Source: Craterostigma plantagineum (Eukaryota; Streptophyta; Magnoliopsida; Lamiales; Linderniaceae). From it: 64,000 nt of DNA. The notes under the pieces are model-generated. The model searched no databases and was not told the origin of the DNA. It worked only from the letters and a program-made list of their open reading frames with translations. The position numbers were made by a program, and so were the translations under genes. The DNA is taken from positions 4,120,001-4,184,000 of the forward strand of contig JAPQWV010000028.1 in assembly GCA_027422505.1 (NCBI GenBank), written 5' to 3'. Below, piece after piece: positions 33,998 to 45,644 of this stretch (position 1 is the stretch's first letter; the number at the start of each line of letters is the position of its first letter).

Positions 33998-36661
33998 TGT
34001 GGCGACCCTACTTTTCTAATTAGGGTTAGTTGCGGATTTCCGCAACGTAAGCCGCGGAGGCCCGTCTAATTAAAACTTTTTCCTAAAATAATATACACTA
34101 ATATAAAAATCCGTCTACATTGTCATCTCTGTACACGGGCTGAAGCCCCAAAAATATCAAAAGAACAAAAGTCCTACAGACGCTCCACAGGTCTTCATCC
34201 ATGTACCGCACCGCCCTCAAAAGTCCGTGGAGCACCGCCACCAGCCGCCTCAGTCACTACGCGTATCAGCTTCGGGCTCAGTACCTACAACACGTAAACA
34301 CTGAGCAATTTGCCCAGTAGGTGAATAAAATGCAAGTATGCAAGTGTGCACTCAACCCCGATCCCAATATCTCACAACATGATATAATGCACACTCTTTC
34401 TTTCCCCACATTCCTATTTCACCTCGCACGACACAGGGCCCCAGGTTAGGCTCGACACCTTCGCGCGCAAAAGACTACTGGGAGGCCACCCCCAAGTCTC
34501 GCGGCAGCCTACCCTGGTAGTGCACTGGACGATCACGCCAATGGCCTCCTACCGGGTCGCTCCGCACAAAAAGCATACACTGATAGTGCACTGGACGATC
34601 ACGCCAATGGCCTCCTATCAGGTCGCACCAAAATCTCATCCGGCGGTATGCACCTCGGGACGGTCACGCCCGAGTAGACAGATCGATCACGCCTGTCTCC
34701 GCCAGGTGCCCAGTGAGCCCAACCTCGACTCCTCTAAGAGTCACCAATCACAAGCATCTCATTCTACCCCGTACGTCAATATCTCACATCATTACCGTCT
34801 CCCTACGGTACGACTATCTCTCTCCCTGACTTGATATGCATGTGCCATGCATATATATGAAATTTCATATAAACATGATTTATATAAAACGTACGTACAA
34901 CAGGTAAAGCACATAAATCATATAAGTCACGTAAATCATCGAATCACATGAAAACACATAAATCACATATGTGTTTACGTATTGTAGATGGATGATCCAC
35001 CTACCTGTCCTCCCGCTATCGCCAAATAAGATGTCTGGTGTAGTCCCTATATATTGGTCCTCTGAATATAATAAATATTATTAGTATATCTGCTAATTCT
35101 CGAACTATACTGATTTAAAATAATTTTATTTAGATATTGAATTCAGCAGTCAATGGTCAATCAGCTAAACTAATTCGCCTGGAAGTTATTAAAAATGTTG
35201 GTCAAAATCGGGTCAACGCTAGTATAAATCTAATTTGGTCGAAACTAGTATTGCCCGACTGGTCACGTTTAGAACTTAATTTCGCCAAGCATTGCAACCG
35301 CCCGATTCTTGGGTTACTCAAGTCATTTGATTCATCATGGTCTAATCGCCCGATTTGCTCCATTTAACACCTTGGTTTCGCCCGATCCATGATATTTCCA
35401 AGTCGCCCGATTTGAGATGTTTAGAGGTTGAAATCGCCGAGTGTCCATCATCCTTGAACGCCCGATTTCTTAAGGGTTTCGCCGTGTCATGACGTCATTC
35501 CCTATTGATCGCCCGATTGGTTGTGCATGGGATAAGTTTTGCCCGATTCATGCATGTGTAAAGTTCTCTAATCGCCCGATTTGTGGTGTGGAATCGCCGA
35601 GGTCTTCATTAAGTCGCCAAGTCGCCCGATTGAAGTCCATCCCACCAATTGTATTGATTGCCCGATTTCTCTCATGCATATACTAGTTTCTTTTCGCCCG
35701 ATTTCGTCATACCCAAAACCAAGTTTCGTAGAATTATTCATGTAACTTTCTAAAATCGCCCGACTGCTAAATCCTCAAATCGGCCGAAACCTAGTCTAAC
35801 TTGGAAATCCTCATCATCGCCCCGATTCACCTAGGCTTATAAATTTTCCACTTTCTCCCGATTTCTTAAGGTTACAAATCGCCCAATACCACACAAGTTT
35901 AAACCGTCCGAACCTAAAGGAAAAGAGTTAGACTACCCATTAAACTTCCAAATTAGGGTTTTCAACCTTTGTCCTGACATCTAAAACCATTCCTATAAAT
36001 ACCAGCGTACAAATTAACCTAGTTCAACCTAAAATCTAAAAGTTAATACCAACGTCTAAGGTCACGAACAGTATCACTCGGTTAATCTTACATATGAATA
36101 GAACTCACATAAACCATGAGAACTTAAATTAATTAGTACTTCAGTCCCATATATTACCTATCCTCAAAGCTATGGCCAAATGATTTGTGAGGTTGAACTT
36201 GCTGAAATTTGCTTAGTTGGTCGAAATGCTTGTGTGTTACTTGATTCTCCTTTTCGCTTTCTTCCCCTCTAATATTCGTTTGTTCTTCCCTTGTGCTAAT
36301 GATTAAGTTTATGCTTTTAATAGGGAGATGACAAGGCTTTACGTGTTTTTCTTGTTGCTAAAGTAATAGTTTCATACTTATCTTTACACCTATGGGTCGA
36401 ACTTAGCATCTATTTGGGCCTTGTCATTTTTGCATTTACTCATTATCATATTGGGCCAATGTTAGAATTAACTTGGGCTATATATATTATTTCAGCAACT
36501 CTATTTACTTAATCTCTATTAACTTGGGCCAAGTTATTTAGGTGAGATTGGGCCGGATCTCTTATTTACTCACTCTTTGTTCTAATACTAATTTCGTTAA
36601 TTCGAACATTTACAACGCTAATTACATTCAAAATCCCGCATCAAAATTTACGGGTATTACA
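33998..36661 (-). mobile_element. LD1 5' LTR
   Basis: 2664 bp, pair of 29480-32144. The hairpin equivalent is at 34303-34315 and the LTR arm of the PBS-bracketing duplex at 34198-34223. Confidence 0.93.
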
Positions 36662-38569
36662 GTGGTGGTGAGTGTTTCGACTGTGGTGAGTCTAGGCACT
36701 GGGCAAGGAATTGCAAGAATGATAGGGCAAATAGTGGTGGTGGTGGTGGTGAGTCTGGGTACTAGGCTAGGGATTGCAAGAATGGTACGGCAAATAGTGG
36801 TGGTATTGGGTGTTCAACTGTGGTGAGTTTGGGTATTGGGATATGGATTGCAAGAATGTTAAGACAAATTATGTTGGTGGTAAAAATGAAATGGAACGGG
36901 AAAAATTCAGAGGGTGCTTGTTTTTATTTCAAATCGGGTGAGTTTTGGCAGTGGGCTATGGATTGCAAGAATGGTAGGACAAATAGTGGTGGTGGTATGT
37001 GTTTCAACTGTGGTGAGTTTGGGCACGAGGCCAGGGGTTGCAAAAATGTTAGGGCAAATAGTGGTGGTGGTGAGTGTTTCACCTGTGGCGAGCCTCGGCA
37101 CTTGGCTATAGATTGCAAGAATGGCAGGGCAAATAGTGGTGGTGGTAAAATGAGATGTAATGGTATAAATGTTGGGATTTCATTTCAATTGTGGTTTGTT
37201 TGGGCACCGTGCTATATAGATTGCAAGAATGGTATGACAAATAATGATGGTGATAAGTGATTCAACTGTGGTGACTTTGGGCAATAGGTATGGATTTCAA
37301 AAATGGTAGGGCAAATAGTAGTGTCGGTGAGTATTAACCGTGTTGAGTCCGTGCATTGGGCAAGGGATTGCAAGAATGGTAGCATAAATAGTGGAGGTGG
37401 CGAAAATGAATGGAATGGCAAAAATGCTGAGGCTGCTTGTTTTTGCTTCAACCATGGTTCATTTGGGCACTGGGCTATGGATGTAAGAATGGTAAGGCAA
37501 ATAGTGGTAGTGGTAAGTGTTTTAACTATGGTGAGTTTGGACACTAGGCTGTGGATTTTGAAAATGGTAGGCCAAATGGGGGTGGTACTGAGTGTTTAAA
37601 CTGTGGTGAGTCTGGGCATTGGGCTAGGATTGCAAGAATGGTAGGGCAAATAGTTGTTGTGGTTAGTGTTCAACTATGGTGAGTATAGAGATCGCAAGAA
37701 TGATTGGGCAAATAGTGCTGGTGGTGATTCTAGGCAGTGGGCTACGAATTGAAAAAATGGTATGGCAAATATTGGTGGTGGTGAGTGTTCCAACTATGGT
37801 GAGTCTATACACTTGGCTAGGGATTGCAAGAATGATAGGGCAAATAGTGGTGGTGGTGGTGGTGGTGAGTCTGAGCACTTGGCTAGGAATTGCAAGAAAG
37901 GTATGACAAATAGTGGTGGTGATAAGTGTTTCAACTGTGGTGAGCTTGGGCACGAAGATAGGGATGCTGGTTTTTCAATTATGTTGGGGATGCTGGTTTT
38001 TCAATTATGGTTTTTTTAAGCAATGGGCTATGGATTGCAAGAACGGTATGGCAGATAGTAGTGGTGATAAGTGTTTCAACTGTGGTGAGCTTGGGCACGA
38101 AGATAGGGATTGCGAAAATTTTAAGGAAAATTGTGGTAGTGGTGAGTGTTTAAACAGTGTGAGTCTGGGCACTGGGCTTGAAATTGCAAAAACGGAATGG
38201 CAAATAGTTGTGGTTGTGAGTCTGGGCACTGGGCTTGAGGTTGGAAGAATGATAGGGCAAATAGTGGTTGTAGTAAGTGCTTGAACTGTGGTGAATCTAG
38301 GCAATGGGTTAGGGATTGCAAGAATGATAGGGCAAATAGTGGTGGTAGTGAGTGTTTCAACTATGGTGAGTTTGGACAACTGGGCTAGGGTCTGCATGAA
38401 GGTAGGGCAAATAATGGTGGTGATGAGTGTTTCAATTATGCTGAGTCTGGGCACTGGTTATGGATTACAATAGTCGTAGGGCAAATAGTGGTGGCGACTC
38501 TGGGCACTAGGCTAGTGATTGGAAGAACGGTAAGGACTGTTGGTTTTCTATTTAACTGTGGTGAGGTTG
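36662..38569 (+). pseudogene. CCHC zinc-knuckle tandem array, block B2
   Basis: Longest array block, with about two dozen module positions. The best-preserved stretch is 36900-37140, where three successive modules keep C, C, H and C (CFNCGEFGHEARGC, CFTCGEPRHLAIDC). 36662-37453 repeats block A; 37545 onward repeats block B1. Many (GGT)n expansions lie between modules, and frames change often. It ends against a solo LTR at 38569. Function today is doubtful; the ancestral product was probably a nucleic-acid-binding multi-knuckle protein. Confidence 0.8.
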
Positions 38570-40717
38570 TGTGGCAGCCCCGCCTTCCACCACCATTTTC
38601 TACACTAGTCTACGCGACTAATGTCGTAATAACGAAATAAATCGTATGAAATTTCGGATAAAATTTTTCTTTTCATAACAGGGAATCGTAACGGTTCCTA
38701 CAAAATCGTCTTGGGTCCTAATAACATAGGAAAGTGCGCAAGCGATTCAAAATAAAATTATCTACTGGCCCTCCACTAGGTCGCATCCATGCACACACTT
38801 CCATCTCAAAAGCCCACGAAAGCTTCAAAAGTTGGCTCGCCGTAAAAATGATCACGTACCGTGATCGCGGGGTCCTACAACACATAAAAACGTGGAATGA
38901 GCTTATAAAGCTCAGTAAGTGAAAATCATGCATGCAATGCACGTGACCTAAATAGCGAAGGCATCCGCGCCAATGCTATTGACCTCTCGTATCCTTCTCG
39001 TTCTTTTCATTTCTTATTGGGCCCTCGGCTTTCAATCTTACTATGCACCATATAGAGCTCAAACGCCTAAGGGTATAAGTGCAGTACACACACTGGGAGG
39101 CTAAACCCGAGTACTCCATCTGTGCGTAACCCTATGGTGCCTTTCAATCCCAATGCGGTACACACTGAGAGGCTACCAGTGCCTTTCAATCCCAGTGTGA
39201 TCCACACTGAGAGGCTACTAGTGCCTTTCAATCCCAATGCAGTCCCATTGAGAGGCTAACCCGGGCACACAAATTTCGGTTAACCCTAAGGCGCCTTTCC
39301 ATCCCAATGCGGTCTGACACGCGGGCGCTTCTCACTGGTAGCTTACTACGAGGTCGCCAACACTCGAGGTTCCCTCGGTGCCGCTCATACCCTCGAGTCG
39401 CATCCTCCAGGTTGCATCTCCCGCTACGGGGTATTCCCCCTACCTTTCGTGAATCAGGTAATTCGGCTTCGTGAATCGCCGTGGTAGCATAGAAGAGCTG
39501 TGACTCGTCATTGAGTCGAAACAAATGCCCATATCGGCAAATATACATATCGCATTCAAGCGATCTTATACTCATGCACGCTATCTCCCTGACTTTCATA
39601 CTAGTCGTGCGTGCATATGCTCATGCCATGAATCATGTAAACATGCATGCAATATTCATAGAATAATTTACATCACATACAAATCACGTAAATTTACGTC
39701 ACATAGAAATCATAGAAGTCACATAAAATCATGAAAGGCATATAGACACATAATTCATACACATATAATTATGTGTTGTAGTTGCGATTTCCACTTACCT
39801 GGTATCCTTAGCTTATCGTACGGTAAATCGCTAATCTTCAAACCCTACTTTCAACCTTTAGGGTGTGATTTCTGTTCCAAATTTTCTGTTTGCTTTCCAC
39901 TCAACTCTCGATAGTGCTCCACTAATTAGAAATGATATACAAATTATTTTCTTCCCTTGCTTTCGATAGCTTTCCTATGCTCTTTATTATTTATCTCGTT
40001 TCTATCATGTATTTTGCTTATTCAACTAAGCAAATGACGTCATTCCTACTTTAATGTTTATCCTATTCTCATGTGATAATTATTACGATAATATTCAAGT
40101 TTCCCTTTACACTAGGTAATCGATGCCATGTCTAAATGATTCCCATTCCTAACTAAAAGTAACACTTGTTATAATATTAGTTTAATTGTTTCCCTCTAGC
40201 TAGGTCTTCGAATGTTTTATCTTAGGCCTTTAAGTAATTTTACTACTAGTGTTTATCTCTAACACTTGGGCCTAAAAATTTAATATAGCACAATTGTGTT
40301 CTATCCCAAACTTTATTCTTATTAGTATTATTATTTTTTTTATAATCTAAATTCCTCATAATTCCTTTGACCCAAAATTTACAGACCTTATGTGAAGTTA
40401 TTTCTAAGTTTTAGCTCGAATTTCCTACCTAGTCAATTGTTCTAGTAGCACACAGATAAGTACGTATCATATTGTAAAGCATGTACTATGCAATCACATA
40501 AGCATGTATATATTGCCGTAACACATATATCATGTAATTCACATAACACACAAATGACTTTTTGCACTAAAATAATAATACATTTATTACAAAATAATTT
40601 ATGTGCCATAATTATTTACCCATAGTCTTAATATCTTTCTCTAATAAATCTAACAAAATTTATGGTCTACTACTAATTAAATCGTAAATTCCGTAATTAA
40701 ATTTTACAGGTATTACA
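38570..40717 (-). mobile_element. Solo LTR of gag-only family (short form)
   Basis: 2148-bp LTR in minus orientation, collinear with 12469-14617 and sharing the same missing 1547-bp segment. Flanks are GGTTG at the left and ATAAT at the right, so there is no target duplication. It may come from recombination between two insertions or have lost a flank. Confidence 0.9.
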
Positions 40718-40742
40718 ATAATACCCATTATTATTATTATTA
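40718..40742. repeat. ATT-rich microsatellite at Helitron target
   Basis: (ATT)n-like stretch between the solo LTR and the Helitron 3' end. Helitrons insert between A and T, which fits the AT-rich target. Confidence 0.75.
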
Positions 40743-40770
40743 CTAGGTGTTGCCCCGTGCGATGCACGGG
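40743..40770 (-). mobile_element. Helitron 3' terminus
   Basis: On the minus strand the element ends with hairpin CCCGTGC-ATC-GCACGGG (40754-40770), then GCAACACCTAG and host T. A hairpin about 10 bases before a CTRR end, with T after it, is the diagnostic Helitron 3' end. Confidence 0.92.
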
Positions 40771-41787
40771 TTATACTTATTCATTTGACTGTTTGATGCA
40801 TTTTGGGTTGCAGATGTAATTAATATCGTTTTTGTGCTAAAACCTAGAAATGCCATGTACAATGATTTTCTTGTTTAATCGATGGCGAAGAAGTTCTTGG
40901 GCTCTTGCTGAGAGAGATGATGGGTCGCTTGCATTTTCCAGATACATGAAAATTCTATGTATGTGTATTTGTGTGTGTTGAGAATGGGAAATGTTTGCTG
41001 CTTTATTACACACCCTTTGTTGTCATCGGAGACTATTCAGATGCCCTAAAATCATTGATTGCTATGCAAGACTGCCTTATCGTCATCGGAGACTATTCAG
41101 TTGCCTTAGTTATGGCGATAAATTTTGGTGAATGTTTTTGAATACTTCCGGGTAAACTATGTTGGTAACCTCGTTATCGTCTGCTCAATACCTTAATTCA
41201 TGTCGATGATGTCACGCGAGAAAGTGCAACATACAACTGCCCATGCGTGAAGATAGGGTTTGGAAACGCAAGCAGCCACGTCAGCAACTGTGCGATGCAC
41301 AGAGTAAACTTATTCGTCTGACTGCTCGTTGCATTTTGGCTGGCAGAGATAATTAATACTGTATTTCTTCATAAAAGTTATGTAACAACGGAGTCATGCT
41401 CGTTAACGTAATTCACATAAACGTAAGGCTAGGTGTATTTTTTTTTAACCGGGTAAAGCCGATGGTAAACCCCGGGGCCGACCCACTACCTGCTAAACAG
41501 GTCGACCAGGTCAATCGCACATGTCTGGGCCCATGTGGGCAGGCTTAGGGAAATGTCACAGGGATGAGATTCGAACCCAGGACCTCTCCCAACATGACCC
41601 TAAGCACCTCCCCCTCAGCCAGTAGGACTGAGGGCTCATTGGCAAGGCTAGGTGTATTGACAAAATGCATCTTATGCTCATCAATCAATTGCTGAAATTG
41701 GTAGAGTAAAATTCTCAGCAATATATAGAAATAAAGCATTTGAATACAGTATTATACATCTTTCAGCGGGAAATTAATTTTCGCACA
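40771..41787 (-). other. Helitron 3' non-coding region with duplicated terminus
   Basis: 41128-41285 is a diverged copy of 41795-41955 (the last codons of the helicase), and 40789-40830 resembles 41318-41360. A second hairpin CTGTGC-GAT-GCACAG (41288-41302) sits at the matching place. A smaller repeat, CGGAGACTATTCAG, occurs near 41027 and 41083. SINE copy b is inserted at 41440-41643. Confidence 0.75.
41440..41643 (-). mobile_element. tRNA-derived SINE, copy b
   Basis: Same SINE as at 1411-1616, with a perfect 15-bp target duplication AAGGCTAGGTGTATT at 41425-41439 and 41644-41658. It is inserted in the Helitron's 3' region. Confidence 0.92.
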
Positions 41788-42565
41788 CTAACTATTTTGG
41801 TGAATGTTGTTGAATACATCCCGGTAAACTATATTGGTAATCTCGTCGTCGTCTGCACCGTCTTCATTCATGCATAATACCTTAATTTCCGTCGATGATG
41901 TCACGCGAGAAAGCGCAACATACAACTGCCCATACGTGAAAACAGGTTTTGGAAGATACACGCCTACTCTCTTTAGGCTCTGTTCTTGACTTTTGTTGAT
42001 TGTTATAGTGTAGCCAACTTTTAGTGGAAACTGACGACGACAGAGTTTGAACTGCCATGTTGTGTCCGACGGAGAAAGGATGATTCTTGGTATTAGAACC
42101 TTTTTCCCTATATGAGTACCTGTTAAAATTTCTGCCTCAACTACTCTTCTCCCTAAATGTGATACAATCATTCTTGTTCCGTTGCACAAACCATCCCTCT
42201 GGTTAATGTTCCGCAGTAACATGACATGAATTGCTGGCTTCAATGTTAGCTTATGGTTTGGAATACCAGAAAATTCAAGAGTGTTTAGAAACTCAACTGG
42301 ATACATTGTGTCCATGTTGTTCTCCAATTCAGCATCTACTTCATCTACCGTTTGGTTTCGTGGCGTCAATATTGCTCTTTCCTTGATATACTCATGCTCT
42401 GTCATAGGATCTTCAAAATCTGAGTAGACATACGTAGCTACGCCACCAACGGTGTCACCATAAGTATTAATATACATATCCTCTGGCATTTAAACTGTTT
42501 CCATGGATCTATCCGTGTCCTCCCGCATATTACCATCTCGAACTTGTAAAATCCACTTGGCAAAT
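41788..42565 (-). pseudogene. Helitron PIF1-like helicase, C-terminal part
   Basis: C-terminal third of a Helitron Rep/helicase. Visible are MLLRNINQRDGLCNGTRMIV, the late motif GYTITINKSQEQSLKRVGVYL (SF1 motif V) and YVALSRVTS (motif VI), ending at NIHQNS and a stop. Upstream, FAKWILQVRDGN is cut at 42565 by insertion of GY2; the rest of the gene resumes at 59797. A TAA lies between METV and MPEDM near 42490. Confidence 0.92.
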
Positions 42566-44396
42566 TGCGGCGCCCCTAACTTCCACCGCCCATTCCTACT
42601 ACTATTTTATGTGACTGCATGTGATATAAATTAAATCTATATACGAAAATGCGTACAAAATTTCTCCTTTTATATAAAGGAAACTTCCCTGTACAATGCA
42701 AAATATTCCTAGGACATAAATACAAGGTGAGCGCGCATGCGTGTTCAAAATAATCTATCGGCCCGCCACTCAGGTCACATCCATGTACACACTGCCACCT
42801 CAAAAGTTCTCCGGAAGCTACAAAAATTAGCCTCGCAATCGTGAAGATCACGTACCGTGATCCCGTCAACCTACAACACATAAAATACGTGGAATGAGCT
42901 TATAAAGCTCAGTAAGTGAAAGCCATGCATGCCATGCACGTGCCCTAATTCGCAAAGGCATCCGCGCCAATGCTCCCTAGACCTCATATTTTTCCTTGTC
43001 TTGTCTTGTCATGTAGGGTCCTCGTGCTATGCACCATCATGGAGCTCGAATCCACTAGGGATAAATAAATATAAGTGGCAATACCCACTCAAGGGAGGCT
43101 AACCCTAGGGCGCCTTTTCTGTCCCAAGGTGGTTTCGTACGCCACGCGGACGCTTCACACTGGTAGCCTAATCTGAGGTAGTCAACACCAGAGTACCCTC
43201 GGTACTCCCTCAGCTCGCATCCTCCAGGTTTCACGATCCGCCATGAGGGCATTAGCCCTAAAATCATGGCTTGCCTTGTACATGTCATGTCTTGACGGTA
43301 GCGACATACGACGTCACCATGGTAGCATAGAAGAGCCGTGACTCAACTGTGAGTCGACATCAGACGCCCATATCGGCGAATCTTTATCGCTCTCAGGCGA
43401 TCGTATATTATGCACGCTCTCATGTCATGTCTTTTGTACTAAGCGTGCGTGCATATGCTCATGTCATGAATATGCGTGTCATGCCATCATATATTGTAAA
43501 TAATTCATGTGTGTCATAAATGCAAATAATTCACGTAGGAAGTCACATAAAATCATAGAAACAAATAACACATAATTTCATGCACATACAATTAAGTGTT
43601 GTAGTTGGGACTTCCACTTACCTGGTATCCTTAGCTTATCGTACGGTAAATTGCTAACCTTCAAACCCTAAGTATAGAAAAATATAAAATTAGGGTTTGT
43701 TAGTTCAATTATAGTTTCACTAAAATGACTTAATTTAGAAACCCTAGTTTCGACTTTTATGAGTTTCGAAATTCCCTCAGACATGATTCTCGAGTTGTAT
43801 AACCTGACATGGATTTCGATTTTCCTTGTAAAATAAATCTCAACATAACTTAAAAATGGATCTCGATATTTAAACAATAAAAATCTCGATATGGTTTTCA
43901 AGAAGAAATCTCGAACTTGCTTATGAAATTTCGATATGAACCTTGATATAAAATGAATCTGGACATGGAATTCGAGATATATGTCGAGTTTTCACATAAA
44001 ATGTCGAGGTTGATTTCAAAGAAGTTTGCGACATGAATAGATCTCGAGACTTAAACTATATCACACAAAAATTTCGACATTAAGGCTAATATAGATTTCG
44101 AAATGATTTCAAAAGGAATCTCGAGCTTGATCTAGAAAAGGGCGAGATTTAACAACACAGTTTCGACGTGCATTTCGACATGGATTTAATATAGATTTCG
44201 ACATCTTCTCAAAATGAACCTCGAGCTCGATTACGCACCACGAGATTTCGACATCCTTGGGCTCGAGATCATTTCCTACAAACTCAACAGAGTTCGAAAT
44301 CCATCGAACTAGAGATCATATTGCCTGGAAACAACTTTTTAACACTGAAATCATCTAAACTTCGATTGAAAGACTTACTTTTTCAAAAACAGTTTG

Positions 44397-44438
<42 letters not shown>

Positions 44439-45610
44439 GTAACCGGGTAAAGCCGATGGTAAACCCCGGGGCCGACCCACTACCTGCTAAACAGGTCGAC
44501 CAGGTCAATCGCACATGTCTGGGCCCATGTGGGCAGGCTTAGGGAAATGTCACAGGGATGAGATTCGAACCCAGGACCTCTCCCAACATGACCCTAAGCA
44601 CCTCCCCCTCAGCCAGTAGGACTGAGGGCTCATTGGCAAACAGTTTGAAGGTTGTATTATTTTTATCAAAACCCTAAAATCAGTAGTTAGAACCCTAGTT
44701 TAAAACCTAAAATTATGCAACTGTTGAATCGCTAAAGATCTTAACTAATCATGAATAAAAGCATGAGTTTAAATATATAAGTTCTGATAGAGATTCATAC
44801 CACTCCTAGCTTTAAAGCAATATGTTCCTCGTTTCTCTTCTGCTTCTAAGTTCTCGAGAGTTTGTTTTAGTGCATTGGGGTTTTCGTCTCTTATTCCTAA
44901 AGTTAACGTGTGTGAATTAACAAATGACATCAACATATATTTGGTCCTTATCATTATTCTGTTATTATTTTAATTTCCCTTCTAGCTAAAGCAATCGAAG
45001 TCTATCTCTTCATCGAAATTCTCTATTATTCCTTGATCTCGAGTTTTATATTTCGAGCTTTATCAACTTCGAGTTCCGAAAGATCTTGGCTTCTAAGGTC
45101 TCGACAATTAAAGATCTCGAGCTTAACAATTTCGGTTTCAATGATTTTGATATCCTTGGACTTCGAGTTCCTCCTATTTAGCAATATCCTTACTTCGACA
45201 TCTTATCATTTCGACATTCACTCATTTCGAGTTTTAACCTTTCGAGTTTCAAGGATTTCGAGATCCATAGATCTCGAGATTCCTAGTTCCAAAACCCTAA
45301 TGCGTCAAAATCTCTATCTAGCCCATTTCGAAATCTATTCCTACTAATTCGTATTCCTTAAGGCGTGGTATTAACACCTAACAGACTAAGCCAAATTTTC
45401 TAGGTTAGCATACCATGTACTAGAAACCCTAAAATCAATAACTAACCTAAATTAAAATCTACTTTCTAATTTATACATGTCATGTTGGCATATAACATGA
45501 AATCATTTAAGCATATAAAAGTCACAAAACGTGTCTCATGCAGTCACGTAAGTCATATAATATATATGCATATTTATTGGCCGGCTTACTTATGGGACTC
45601 GGGTATTACA
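42566..45610 (-). mobile_element. GY2 3' LTR
   Basis: Minus-strand TGTAATACCCGAGTCCC...GGGCGCCGCA, about 2.8 kb without the SINE. It shares the TCGAG-rich segment with the long gag-only LTR, plus the palindrome (42846-42862) and hairpin (42896-42910). Confidence 0.92.
44403..44637 (-). mobile_element. tRNA-derived SINE, copy c
   Basis: Longest A-tail of the three (about 35 Ts on plus). Target duplication AAACAGTTTGAAGGTT at 44387-44402 and 44638-44653. The other LTR of GY2 shows the empty site at about 52132-52147, so the SINE came after GY2. Confidence 0.95.
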
Positions 45611-45644
45611 TCCTCCCCCCTTAAAAGGGATTTCGCCCCCGAAA

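Larger units (their letters stand above)
29480..36661 (-). mobile_element. LD1, coding-free LTR element (LARD-type)
   Basis: Complete element: LTRs of 2665 and 2664 bp, a 1853-bp internal region without coding sequence, PBS for tRNA-iMet, a polypurine tract, and a 5-bp target duplication GTGGT (29475-29479 and 36662-36666). The LTRs differ at about 30 positions by eye (about 1%), so it is fairly young. It matches the LARD type: large LTRs, no proteins. It must be moved by proteins of another element; the leader and LTR structures point to the GY1/GY2 group. Confidence 0.92.
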
